Shown: in pieces, positions 21,979 through 47,522 of the stretch
How positions within the stretch are numbered: the first letter of the stretch is position 1
How the letters are laid out: each line of letters starts with the position of its first letter
From: Sanderia malayensis
Taxonomy: Eukaryota > Cnidaria > Scyphozoa > Semaeostomeae > Pelagiidae
Assembly: GCA_013076295.1 (NCBI GenBank)
Contig: RQOL01000906.1
Coordinates: forward strand, 4,030,001 to 4,094,000
Length of the DNA stretch: 64,000 bases
Direction: 5' to 3'
The notes under the pieces: model-generated
Databases searched by the model: none
What the model was told of the DNA's origin: nothing
What the model saw: only the letters and a program-made list of their open reading frames with translations
Program-made: the position numbers and the translations under genes

Positions 21979-24900
21979 TCAATCATTCGAAGCTCCATTG
22001 GCAATTTCTTGTGCACTAAATTCATTCGATCCTTCTAGATGAACAGAGTTCGATTCAAAGTCTGTCGTTGTTTCCTCCTCGTTGAAATTCTTTTCGCTTT
22101 CGTCTTGAACGAAATCGTTCAATTTCTTCGCTTTGCCGGGATACGGCAGCTTCTCAAGATGATTATCAGTGAGTCTCGGTTTCTCACTACCACCGCTTTC
22201 TGTTGTTGTTGTTGTTGCTGCAACACTATCTTTACTATCTTTACTACTACCGTCTTCACCAGATGGATCACCTTCCTTTAACCGATAGTAAAAATCCTTC
22301 AGCTCTTTATTCCTCACTCGAGTTGGCGACGACGAGTTCTCTTCATCATCCACAACACTCTTCGAATCGACATTCTGCTGTCGTTGTAAGCTCTTCAACT
22401 CTACCTCGCTCTTTTGTGCATCCGGCGCATGCGTAGGACTATCGACAGAGCCTTTCATAGAAGTGAGACGTCGCGAATGTGATGACGAATCAAGCCTGAC
22501 ATTTCCCGCCAATTTATTTGCAACGTCAGCAGAGGCCTGGCCTATTGACTCCATGATTCTAGTTATCGTAAATCTAGGCTTGGCCATCACTGAGTTCTTG
22601 TGCATGTCTGCTACGGCCGACGGCCGATAATTCGCTGAATGTGCAACAGCTTTCAATGAGCCTTTGTTATCCTTTTTTGGCTCTTTGGCTGCCAGCGTTT
22701 GCAGCGATGAAACCAATTCTGTGTTATTTTTAATTTCGTCCAAACTTTCGTGGCCGGTTTTTTCGTCGTCTGATTCTTTTTCGTTGAACTCGTGGGTCTG
22801 AAGCGAATCACTTTCTTCACTTGTTGAACTTTCGCGCGAAAATGACTCTCTCATTGCTTGCTTATTCCGGTGACAGTAGCCGTAAATGTCAGCTAACACT
22901 GATTGTTGAACAGTCTCCAAACCCTTTAAAATCAACAAATGAAATATTAACAAATAAAAACGAAAACATTCATTACCACGGCTTCACATGACATTAACCA
23001 TTATGCTGTCAAAAGTGACCTAATGTGACTTTCAAGCTTCCTGACCAATATTTGACCTTTTGTGACCTTTCTGGACCTTTTGTGACCTATATTTGACCTT
23101 ATATGCTATACTTGGCCTTGTGTGACCTACATTTGGCTTTGCGTGACCTCTTATGATACGCTACAGCCTTCCTTCGCGAATCTCACGTTACGTGACCTTT
23201 TTGACCTTTACTGACCTTACCTGACTCATACTGAAGCGTTAAAAATATCATGTACCCAAAAATACGCAATGGCTTATTGTAACCTGAATCTACATGACCT
23301 CTATTGATAATAATTGTAAATAATTTATTATTTCATTATATTCATTGTAGACAAAGTGATCAACAATAAAGTGAAAACCCGAATATAAGAACCTGCAAAT
23401 TTTGCATCCAGTCTATTGTTCAAACACAATAAGCTATTGTTTCTTCCATTGTTCAAACACAATAAGCTATTCTTTCTTCTAATGTTTTCAGTAGAAATAG
23501 CATCCTGGAGGTTCTTAATCTATTGGTTCTTATATGTGGGTTTTGATAATAAATAGATTGCGTGAATAGCCATTCAATCAATTTGAAGCATACCGGTTCC
23601 TTGCGTAGCTCTTTATCCAAATCGATCCGCGTCAGGGTTCGATTCACCTTCATTGCAAGAGACAATGCCATTAGCCCAGCTATTTGAATGTAGTTTTCTC
23701 TAACATCAATCCGGGCTAGGGAAATGCTGTCTGCTAAAATCTCCGCCAAAGCTACGGCACCTGAAACAAAACAAATCAACAATAAAAAGACCAATAAAAC
23801 CCTTGAATGGAACAAAAATTTCTTTGTTATATTCAGAGATTGTCAAAGCGAGAGTGAGTTGGGCTATGAAGCAATTCAAAAATAGATATTTGTTGAGACT
23901 CAAATGTATATATGTGACAGGAGAGTTCGTGCATTTATATGCATGGTGTTTGTGTCTCAACAACTGACCTTCGTTTGCGATTTTAGTGTTCATTAATCCG
24001 AGTTTCCTAAGCGACCGGTTCCTTATTAAGCCGGGTTTGATCTTCTGGATTCCTAAATCCGAAACTCGGTTCTGTCCGAGGTTCAAAGAACGCAAGGTCT
24101 TAGACTTGGCCTAGAAATACAAGAAGAGCAGATTAATCAACAGAAATGATAATGATTTATCAAAATTGAAAGCCAAAACATGCACTAGAATCTAGTCCAA
24201 AATGCCCTTAGGACTTAATACAAACTATACAATTTGTACAATGTGTTTTGGTAAAAAGACCAAGTTACCAAATATCATTGAATAAGAAAATGTCCCTTAC
24301 CAAAGCGTTGCAGAAGCCAAACATTCCCTCGTGAGTTAATCCTAAATTCCAGAGTACAAGCGTGGCAAGTCCCCCAGATTCAAAAGAAGCTTGGTCCGTT
24401 AATCCGTTGGCAATATGAACTAATCCACCGTCCTGAAAAACAATTAATTTTCATCATAAAGGATTTAGAAAATCAAAACAAGAGATAATGACAACAAGCA
24501 GTGAAAACTGCTGTATGGTTATCCAAGATAATCTTGTCAAAATTAAAAAACGCGTTTGATTCACATTTTCAATTAGAGCGTAATATAACATCAATATGAT
24601 AAGCATTTCAAGTAGCAAAATCGCTAATACAACGAATTAAACATCTGGTACATTGAACTGCTTTAGAAAATTAAAATTTAATCTCAGTCTAACTAACAAG
24701 TTCCTGATAATGATCTTTTGGTTGGCATTACGGTTTGTTTTAAAGAAATTACTTACCCTAAAGCTGTTATTTCTAAGGTCAAGCAGTTGTAGGGTTTTGT
24801 TTGCACCCAACATTGCCCCCACAGACACCCCATCAGCTGGCTGCAAATCGTTGTCTCCAAGATATAATTCTTCAAGCAATGTGTTGTACTTTAAAGCAGT

Positions 24901-27497
24901 TGCTATTAAAAAATTGCAGATAAGAATCATTCAGACCAACTGAAAAATCCTTCCCTGCAGTCTTATTCCAAAATAGTTAGCTACAAGAGCTATTCCAATT
25001 CTCACAGTTCCACAAGAAAACATTTGAGAGTTAAATCGAGAAATATCCTATCTCAAATACGAGATGTAAATATAAATATCCGAATCTCAAATGCGAGATG
25101 TGTGCAATACTAAAGGATAAGGAGATAAAATAAACAATATGTTTGAAATAATAAAGTTTGACTTATTGAAGGCATTACTTGAAGTACAGGTGAAGAAAAT
25201 CAGAATCAGAAGATGGAGAAAATGGAAGATGCATATAACGCTTGTAATAAAATAGCAGTTAACGTCTTGAGGACTGAATGTTGCTGACTAAGACAAAGTA
25301 CTCACTCAAAATGAGAAGATGTCGGCCAGAAAGATAAACTCCTTCCAAGTGCAATATTTTCAGATATGGATCTGCTTTCAGACATCTCCCAAACATTGGC
25401 ATTGTTTGATCAGTAAGCATTGTTCTTCTGGCATTCAAAGAGAGCAAACATGGTGTTTTGCGAAGCATTCTACACAGCGTCTGCCAGCCCCTCATTCCAA
25501 TTTTTGGGTTCAATGCAACGTTTAGTCTGCAGGCACTTTGGTAAAATTCTATCATCTCAAGCAAAGCAGTTGCTCCCTAAAAATCAACAACAGATTGATA
25601 GGAGTTTGCACAAAGTTTTCTTTAAAGAGTTGGTGGCTAATTACAGTGAGTAGGATTCAAAGTTGAGCCTCACAGCATATAACTACAAGTTGGACATAAA
25701 AAAATTGCTTCCCTGGATGTTCACACAAGTTCAATAATTATGATTATTTTGATCAAAAAATTGATCAGAATTATGTGGAATAAATTGAGTTACTACCTCT
25801 TCCTCTAGACCACAATTCTCAAAATCTATAACTTCAAAACGGATTCTTCTGAATATTGCTTCAAGGGATTCACAAGCTTTGCTGTCTAACTTCACACCTG
25901 TAGGCAAAATTGTCAACTTCTTACAAACTAATTTTAAAATAATATGCATTGCATAATATGATCAATAAAGCACATAAAACTGTGGAGTGATCACATTTCT
26001 TCCAACTTAAAATAGTCATATAAATACAAACAATTGGCTACATAAGAAATACATTGCTTCAACAATTTACTCTGAATCAGATGAAATTTCAATAACAGTC
26101 AATGGTCTTTGTGCATGAAGTCAAAACATTCTATAATATACATCCAAACAAAATATATTCTTTTAACTCCAAAAAAATCACTGAGCCACATAGTGACCAC
26201 ATGGTTTTCACCACACAAATACTGAGCTCTGATTGGCCATAGACAGTGTTCAAATAAATTCTTACCATGTTGATTTAGACTATTTACGTTTCAAATTTGA
26301 CAACAAATTTATAACTCCCCTGGGTGTATAACTTGCCAAAATTCAACAACATAGAAATTGTCAAAATACCTTTTAGGCAGAGTGTTGCAATCCTGCAGGA
26401 TAAATCTGGATGATCCTGAGAAAATAAAATAAGATCTGTTGCACAATAAAAAGAAAAGACAGTTAAGATTTGTTATTAATATTGCCTGGTAATCAAGTAA
26501 ATAAAAAATCCATCTACCTGTATTTGTTTTATGATACTGACAATAGGTTTCGTTTTCATCTGTTTACAAGCTTTTCGATATTCGGATATAACTTCAGTGC
26601 TATTTGTTACTATGACTGAAAAATAAAAAGTAAGCTGGTTGAGAAACAGAAGTTCTACATTGCGAATTGGTTGACAAGGGATGTTTTCCTTGTCTTGGAA
26701 CTAAAATATTCCCGAAGTGTGGATATTACTGGGTGTTATTTAATTCAATAAAAAGAAAAACAAACCACAACAAATGAGAAATAATTCATTTCTTTCTGAT
26801 GAGCTTTTGATCTCCACACTTTCAATTACTAAACTAAGCCATAGCAAATGACTTAATCTATTGATACATATCATTTAAATATTAACAATTTCGGGTAATA
26901 TAGCTTAAATATGATGAGATAAGTATAGAAAATTGAAATCGTAATCATACCATTTTTCCAAGGGTCCAAAGGCTCCACTGCTAATGTTACTAAATTATCA
27001 TCGCTTGGAAAAGAAACACTCCTAACAAACTTCTTTTCACGAGTTGAGTCAATTATATTTAACTTTTGAGATGATAAACTAGATTTTTTCGGTATAATTT
27101 CATGTTTCTGTGTAACAGTTTCACTGGCAGAAGCTTCCATGTTTGCGGAACCATGCATGGGCCTACTCTCCGCTGTTGGTCCTTCTAATAAATTAATGTT
27201 TTTGTCCGTGCGATTACTACATCCGTTACTATGTTGCAATTCATTACATTCATCTACAATTTTATTATCACCATGTAAAGATTCGTGGATATTCTGGCAG
27301 GCTTTGCTATCTTTTTCGCCTTCTCGAAATTCGCTGGTTGTAAATGACCCATGATGATGATGGCCATGTTGTTGATGGTGGTGATGCTGTTGTAAAACGG
27401 TTGCAGCATTAGCTGGCGGCGGATCCAGAGTAAAACTAACAATATCCTCTTCCATACAATCTTCGGCAACATCGTCAATACTTTCGGTATCTTCCAT
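21979..27497 (-). CDS. PPP1R37: Protein phosphatase 1 regulatory subunit 37 (LRR protein)
   Basis: Ten exons: 27497-26951, 26615-26518, 26415-26370, 25897-25797, 25576-25306, 24902-24757, 24432-24301, 24110-23969, 23760-23594, 22923-21979; 864 residues (human 691). The start is low-complexity with a His/Gln run (about residues 37-50). Then comes RSVSFPSDD (159-167), a fit to the PP1-docking RVxF motif, and the family signature AVEPLDPW. Residues about 183-550 form leucine-rich repeats (LEELYLGDNDLQ, LRSLNLGQNRVSDLG, LARIDVRENYI). The long tail is Ser/Asp/Glu-rich with a conserved-looking RFTITRI that resembles the FVVTRV stretch of the human tail. Known role: binds and restrains PP1, and in vertebrates interacts with BBSome parts. 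The extra length is in the disordered ends. Confidence 0.93.
23012..23230 (-). repeat. Cluster of TGACCT (AGGTCA) half-sites
   Basis: About a dozen TGACC(T) words with irregular spacing fill 220 bp of the PPP1R37 intron before the last exon, with one more near 23296. On the coding strand they read AGGTCA, the nuclear-receptor half-site. It may be a decayed tandem repeat or a regulatory cluster. Confidence 0.7.
23369..23546. mobile_element. MITE, AAAACCCG..AAGAACC family
   Basis: Ends GTGAAAACCCGAATATAAGA and TCTTATATGTGGGTTTTGAT, with internal AACACAATAAGCTATT repeated twice. Same family as 15505-15651, in a PPP1R37 intron. Confidence 0.7.
26200..26242 (+). repeat. Interspersed 43-bp repeat, copy 1
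   Basis: Contains CTGAGCTCTGATTGGCCATA and matches 28551-28593 at about 40 of 43 positions. The copies lie in introns of two different genes. Confidence 0.75.
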
Positions 27498-28188
27498 AGT
27501 CTAGGATTAGGCCTCAATTATGTAAAATCTCTACGATAACAAATAGTTTACAACATGGCGGACAGACTACATACACAATACGTCAATGACTCAATGCTGC
27601 AAGAGACCGAAACACTCACACCAGGGGTGCCGAGTACAAAAATAAGAACACCGCAATAGCCCCCCCCCCCTACTAAGAAAAGGTTTGCATTGCATAGAAA
27701 AACTTTTTGTTATTGTAAGGCAAAAATCCAGCAGATATTAAATAAAATGTTGCATAAATGTGGATTTTTATTCCTTTCACCATATATTACAGGATAACAC
27801 ATGAATATGAAACAATAGTAATTTAAATAACTCTGAGATAACTTCGTAGAAATTTATCCAAGCTGTTGAGATGCAATGCAAAGCTTCAAAGGTTTGAAGC
27901 ACAAGTGTCTACTTAATGCGTTGTAATCCTAATTTCTTCGTTCAAACATGGCGTGATCTGACTGAGATAGTTATCCGTGTGTATGGTGATGCTTTGCAGT
28001 TGCCGCTTTAAGCTCTACATAAAGTTTTTTACAATGAACTCCATTGAATCTTCTTCAACAGATATTGCCAAATAAGCAAATACTGTAAAGTAGGGAAAGA
28101 TTAGCTCGAGATCTCTTTCAATTTTGCAAAACAGGTAGGTACACAATCTAGAGGATGCCTTGTAAAATCTGGATGTGGGATTTGAAGC
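27498..28188. other. PPP1R37 promoter side and XPO5 3' flank
   Basis: Holds the PPP1R37 upstream region and the downstream end of exportin-5. An 11-base C run sits at 27660-27670. No gene seen. Confidence 0.6.
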
Positions 28189-42018
<13,830 letters not shown>

Positions 42019-42626
42019 TGCAAAATCGCAGGCCCTCGTGGCAATCACACACACGCGCAATTACCGACCACCTTTACAATACACAATTCATATTTCTCGT
42101 TGATTTCTCAGAGACGACACAATTTTTACATTTATATTTCTTTGATAATAAAACAAAAATTAGCAATAGGTAGTGTTACAATAAACTGTTTGCTGTTATT
42201 TGTATAATAAAAAATAACAAAGCTTCGTACAATTGTTAATTATTCTTTCTTTGTAAGATGTATCTTTTTTAGAATGTTCCTCAACAATTTCCTTGATGAG
42301 AAAACTCTTCCACATTCCACCTTGATACAAGTTAGCTTGATTATGTTTTTATTCTTCAGGTTTTTGGAGCTGAAAAAACAAAATACCTTATTTGAGCAAA
42401 CAGATTTTACAATTTTTCTTACAGAAATGTTCAAGTACAGTGAAATCTGGATTAAAAAACACTTGGTATAAGAATGTTTAGGCACATGGTGAATTTAGCA
42501 TTTGGTCCCTTTGAGTAACTTCAAAAACACTTTTTATCTCAGAAAAATGAAATCTTAATTCAACAAAGCATTTCTTGATCATCTTCAGGGTTGGTTCCAA
42601 CAGGTTTGTAATACTCGAATAGTTAA
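42019..42626. other. XPO5 promoter / FCF1 3' flank
   Basis: The 600 bp between two same-strand genes. The first 80 bp upstream of 42018 are GC-richer and likely hold the XPO5 start region. Short open frames at 42240-42485 look like chance. Confidence 0.5.
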
Positions 42627-44297
42627 CTAAATTATAAAAAATATACAAAAAAAATTTGCTTCTCTACCTCCATACGCATCAGGCATTCTTTCAATTGTAT
42701 ATCTACAAAAAATATTGACAATAAATAAAGAAACTTCTTGGAGATGTAACGAATTGGATAATAAATTCTTGAATAACACTGCTTCTGATATTTACCTATG
42801 TTTGGATATATACATGATTGGTACACCGGGAATTTTTCGTATCCTTCTCTTCAGATCTCGATCACAAGTAGCAACAATGTAGCATTTATGCTGCAAAAGT
42901 TACAAAACCATTTTACTACTATTGTCTCACATTTACCAATGAATGCTGCCTGGACTACCAGAGCACAGAACTATTTTAGTTAATTTCAAAGCTACAAAAC
43001 CTGTGTTACTCTATTCACAATGCAGTCATCTGCATATATTCCTTTATGCATGCAGGGTAATCGTTCAAAGCGTGGATCTTTAGCTATTCTATGAAAAAGA
43101 AGCCAAAATCACAATCAGATTAAGAAGAGACTCCACTGTTTGTAACTTATAATGACACTAACTTATTTCTTTTATAGCTGATATGACACTGTGCCTAAAT
43201 ATTTATATGATATGATATGAGAGAGTTGAATATATCTTTGGAAATTTGCTAGATAATAAATATATTAACTTACTTCAATGCTAATCTAAATTTTGGTCCT
43301 AATTTTTCTAATTCACCCATGACACAATCAGATATATATGGTGTACCTGAAGTAACAAATATTTGGAAGAAATTAATAATAACTGAAACTACCAAAATGA
43401 TGGATGAAGGAGAAAATAATAAAAAAATCAGAACTTACATTTTGCATACAAGCAATCCATCAGAGACTGTATCACATCCAATTTATTTTTTATTGAAAAA
43501 TTGATGAAATTTGTATCAATCAACACATGATATGGTGGTCCAAGTTGGGTGTTGTATTGGAAGAAAAGTGCAGAGGAAAATTGTGTCCTGTCAGAAAAAT
43601 AACAAAAAACTTGAGATCTTTTACCACAACTTCAATAAATAAACTGGGACGGCCTTGAAAGAATGAACATTGCATTACAGAGAATTTGATTATGCTAAAT
43701 TATATTTGAAACTCCTAGGCTTAATTTTAGTTGTCCCATAAGCAGTTAAAGAGATCAGTTGTTAAATTTTGCATGGCCATGGCGATAAAGAAAATTGTTT
43801 TTAATGTACTTACACTTGTTTGATTTCATCTTCATCTTTCTTCTTCTTGGTATCTTGCTTTTTCTTGGTCTCGTCTTTCTTTTTACTAACATTAAATAAA
43901 GTTAAACAATTAACTGCGAAGTAAAATGGATCACTAAACATAAACAAAGGGTTATAAAATGCAAACAGTGGTAATTTTAGCAAATTGTAAACATCTTTTG
44001 GTACACAAGACACTGTACCAAGCAACGATAAATCACCACTTACATTCTCGAATCCTTCGGATTTATTATACGTTTAACAGTTGCGAATTTCTTGGTTTTC
44101 ACTTTGCCCTAAAACATTGAAAAGTCTAGTTAGACTCAAAATAAAAAGTAGAACAGACAGAATTGATATGGATGGGCCTAAATTAAAATGTTAAGCTTCA
44201 CTTGATTATAGTGGTCGGGTGAAAACATCTATGGATAAGAACTCTTTCCTAGCTACTGTAAAATCTAACTTAAAACCTTGTGATGCATTCTTACCAT
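42627..44297 (-). CDS. FCF1: rRNA-processing protein FCF1 (PIN domain)
   Basis: Eight exons: 44297-44295 (ATG only), 44108-44044, 43885-43814, 43587-43439, 43346-43274, 43088-43001, 42890-42796, 42702-42627; 206 residues (human 198). After a Lys-rich start comes [20 protein letters not shown], the FCF1/UTP23-type PIN domain. The acidic positions expected in the PIN site are visible in [23 protein letters not shown] and [13 protein letters not shown]1 is an SSU-processome protein needed for early 18S pre-rRNA cleavage. The C-terminus reads [10 protein letters not shown] and then a hydrophobic tail (FFCIFFII) instead of the usual short GAPRF ending, so the last codons may be misread or derived. 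The first intron follows the ATG, as in RPS20. Confidence 0.94.
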
Positions 44298-44439
44298 TTT
44301 CAGCGAAATATTGATAACAAATGAGAGTCTCGAGCAACATCTACTCCACTCCACGTTGTTTTTCTTCAACATCTAATTCGTAGCCTCGGGTTGGAAAGGA
44401 GGCCACTCGAAACTGAAGTCTGCTTTTCTTTTGATAATT

Positions 44440-44605
44440 GTAATGACAAAACTTGAAGTGCATGAAAAAGTTAAATATAAAAAACAAAAACATAATTTCC
44501 CTTTATATTGTGTTCTGGGTGGTAATAAATACCATGGCAGGCTATCTATCGGCAGGTGATCTATCAAGCTGTGACCTTGAAATGATCGACATCAAAATAT
44601 CCAGA
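44440..44605 (+). repeat. Channel upstream module, orphan copy
   Basis: Shares GTAATAAATACCATGGCAGG and the following GTGATCTATCAAGCTGTGACC pattern with modules at 45590-45725 and 49020-49185, but no channel coding sequence follows it. Confidence 0.7.
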
Positions 44606-45589
44606 TAAAAACAGAGATTTCACATTCCATTAATAATATCCTTTAATGCCTTTTGATACCATGTGTAATGCTAAAACCATGTTGGTGTGGTCATTTCATG
44701 CATTGGTTTGGTTGTATGCTTGTGTTATGGACTACAAGAGGGATAGGGGAATGGGAAATAACAATTGCAGGAAAAAGAGAAATCTATGAATATGAATGTC
44801 TCCCAAACAGCTTCAAATACTTTCCTAAGAACATGTAAAGTAAAGAGAAAGCTCATTCACACAGAGGTTTACTTTGTACGTTCATCAGGTTCTTCCCAAT
44901 CTTCATGTAACGGTGGATTCTATCTCTGCAAGCTAAAGTGTATCTCCACCAACATCATACCAATCTTGAAGATCATCTAAGCCTGAGTCGGATTTTATGA
45001 TTTTTACTTCTTTCTCGACCGATTGGGAAAGAGAACACCAGTAAAACATGGAATACAGAATACCAGAGCTGCGAAGTCTGTGTTTCGGTTTCCCGTAAGA
45101 GTGCTCAGTAAATTAAAGTAGAGCTAGACATATACGAAGGAGAAAGGAGTCAAAAGACTAAACTCTGTATCTCGACAAGCCTGATTCGTGGTTTCCCACT
45201 CATCAGGAGATGTACAAAATCCTCTATATGCAGCTCTATAATACTAGAGCTGCATATGCCATAATGATAAGTAACAGCACATTGCAAACATGGGCGGGGA
45301 AGGGTGAGCCCCATACCTCCCATAAATTTTGTCCCAGTTTTAACTAGGTCTATAATGCATATTAGCAATAAAATTTTTTTTGTTTATGAAAACACTTTTG
45401 GGAAATTCAAATGAGGTTCCAAATGAGGAAAATTCATGGAAACGAAACTAAATTTCCTATATTGTTGACCCAATTGCTTAATAACAAATAGCGATTATGA
45501 AATATGACAATGAAAACAAAAAACCGAAAATAAATAACTGCTGTTTCTTTGATATTTGTAATGGAAAATTAATAGGCGTGAACAAAGTT

Positions 45590-45725
45590 GAATAGAAAGA
45601 ACAAAGATTTTTTACCCTTTGTATTGTGTCATGCATGGTAATAAATACCATAGCAGACTATCTGTCTGCAGTTGGTTGGTCGAGCTGTAATCTTGAAGTT
45701 AACAGCATCAAAACATTCTGAAAAG
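45590..45725 (+). promoter_or_regulatory. Channel upstream module, gene 1 copy
   Basis: Conserved with the gene 2 copy from roughly 400 bp upstream to the ATG, including AATAAATACCATAGCAGAC and the leader AACAAAGAGAAATTAAACTT just before the start codon. Likely promoter and 5' UTR. Confidence 0.5.
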
Positions 45726-45800
45726 CCAAACCATATGTGAATTACTTGAAAACTAAACCAAATACTATTAACAAAGAGAAATTAAACTTAACCACTGAAC

Positions 45801-47522
45801 ATGGATATGAATATTCGGACTCTTAAGGCGATGGAAGAGACACTTGATGCCATTAAAAGAATCGAGGAAAAGGTTCAGGCTGTTGCTGCAATTGAGGAAA
45901 ATACTCGAGCTGCGCCCGGTGCAATGCAACCGTTCAAAAAGAATGAAATAAAAAAAGAAAATAAAGTTGATGTTTTTGCGAGAATCAGTGTTGTAACAGT
46001 CGGAGACATAGATCCGGTAAAGCAAAAATTTAAATGTGAATTTCATCTTTCATTGCGATGGGAAGACAAAAGCGAACAACTATTCAAGAAGCTTAAGGGA
46101 GGAGACAAAATCAAATGGGGAGAAGAATTTTGGGAACCAGCGATTTATTTCGTAGATCTGGAAAACATAGAGACATACGAAAGACGGGAAACAGTGCAAA
46201 AAGAGGTATATACTATTGTGAATGCAAATTTTATGCTATGAATTTAAGTTTTAATCAGTAACCACGAATCGTATCATTGACCATTGAATGATTAAATGAT
46301 TAATGATTGTTAATCATAATCTATCAATACTTGATAACCGATTACTAATTAACGACATGATTATTAAACACTGATAAATGATTAATATATATTTCTTATA
46401 AAGGGGGAAGTAGCGTTCTACTACCACATCAAGGGAACATTCAATGTAAAGATGGATATACACCATTTCCCATTTGATTATCAACGATTTGCAATCACGA
46501 TGACGTCACACTGGGACATATCGGAAATCGAATTTAACCTTGACAAAGGTGCAAAGGTTGGAGGCCAGCAAAACAATAATCAAAGTGAAAATGGTACAAA
46601 GGATGAAAGCCAGCAAAACAATAATCAAAGTAAAAATGATGCAAAGGATAAAGGCAAGCAAAAAAAGAATCAAAATGAAAATGGTGCAAAGGATGGAAAA
46701 AAGAAGACTGATGACCAGAAATGGAATGGTACAGAGGATGGATTAAAGAGAAATAACATTCGTACGTGGAACTTTGCTGCTCAAAACGAATGGTGCATCC
46801 AGAAATATGTTCTATCCGAAAAAACATTCACAAAGAAAGAGTATTGTGAAGAAGGATTAATGTCAACATCTCCAAATATCTACCCACTGTACAAGATCAA
46901 GATGTACGCTCGTCGAAAGTATGGTTTCTTTCTGTACAACATTGCATTGACGATGGCTTTGATCACAGCTCTCACATTCACTAATTTCTCAGTTGATCCA
47001 GACACCCCCGGGGATAGAATTCAAATTTCACTGACACTACTTCTTACGTCCGTTGCTTTGAAGTATGTTGTCAATGAATATATTCCACAAACGCCAACAC
47101 CTACGGTGATCGGGTCCTATATTCTGGCTTCCATGGTGTTCCAGTTTGTCATGGCAATTCAAAACGGAATATCTGGGTTAGTTCATTCATACATGCCTCA
47201 TGCGTTGGAAATGTTTGAATGGTGCAGTTTGGCAATTCTCCTGGCGCTATTTGTTACAATACAAAGTGTGTTCCTTTTGTATTGGTGGAGATATACTAAA
47301 ACCTGCAGAGATAAAATCGAATACCATAAAAAGATGTACAAAATGCAGGAAGAAAGGGTTGATGAAGAGTACGAAGTTGAACGCCAAAAAATAAAAGATA
47401 AAAAAGCACAAGAGAAAGAAGCACAAAAGAAAAAAGAACAAGAGCAAAAAGAACAAAAGAAAAAAGAACAAGAGAAAAAAGAACAAGAAAAAAAAGAAAG
47501 ACAAAAAAAAACGTTGGTGTAA
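45801..47522 (+). CDS. Cys-less pentameric ligand-gated ion channel, copy 1
   Basis: Exons 45801-46205 and 46404-47522, 507 residues. A coiled-coil-like start (no signal peptide seen) precedes the channel ligand-binding fold: FHLSLRW, FWEPAIYF, and the loop MDIHHFPFDYQ. The two Cys-loop cysteines are replaced by Val150 and Phe164, spaced exactly 13 residues apart as in the family. A Q/N/K-rich insert occupies about 183-240. TM1 is about 309-332; TM2 338-362 (PGDRIQISLTLLLTSVALKY), with acidic Asp at -1', Arg 0' and Leu 9', and no Pro-Ala insertion, which points to cation selectivity; TM3 368-391; TM4 406-429. The TM3-TM4 link is only about 15 residues, as in bacterial members. A Lys/Glu/Gln tail follows TM4. 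Ligand unknown. Tandem duplicate of 49261-52744. Confidence 0.88.

Larger units (their letters stand above)
44298..45800. other. FCF1-channel intergenic region
   Basis: Contains the FCF1 5' flank, an extra copy of the channel upstream module (44440-44605) and, from about 45410, sequence also found upstream of the second channel gene. No intact gene seen. Confidence 0.6.

Noticed and set aside
22039..22436. Plus-strand frames with runs of C and L opposite the PPP1R37 tail
   Set aside because: Antisense shadows of acidic/Thr repeats in the real exon.
42240..42485. Overlapping 65- and 81-codon frames between XPO5 and FCF1
   Set aside because: They overlap each other on opposite strands, are AT-driven in composition and resemble nothing known.
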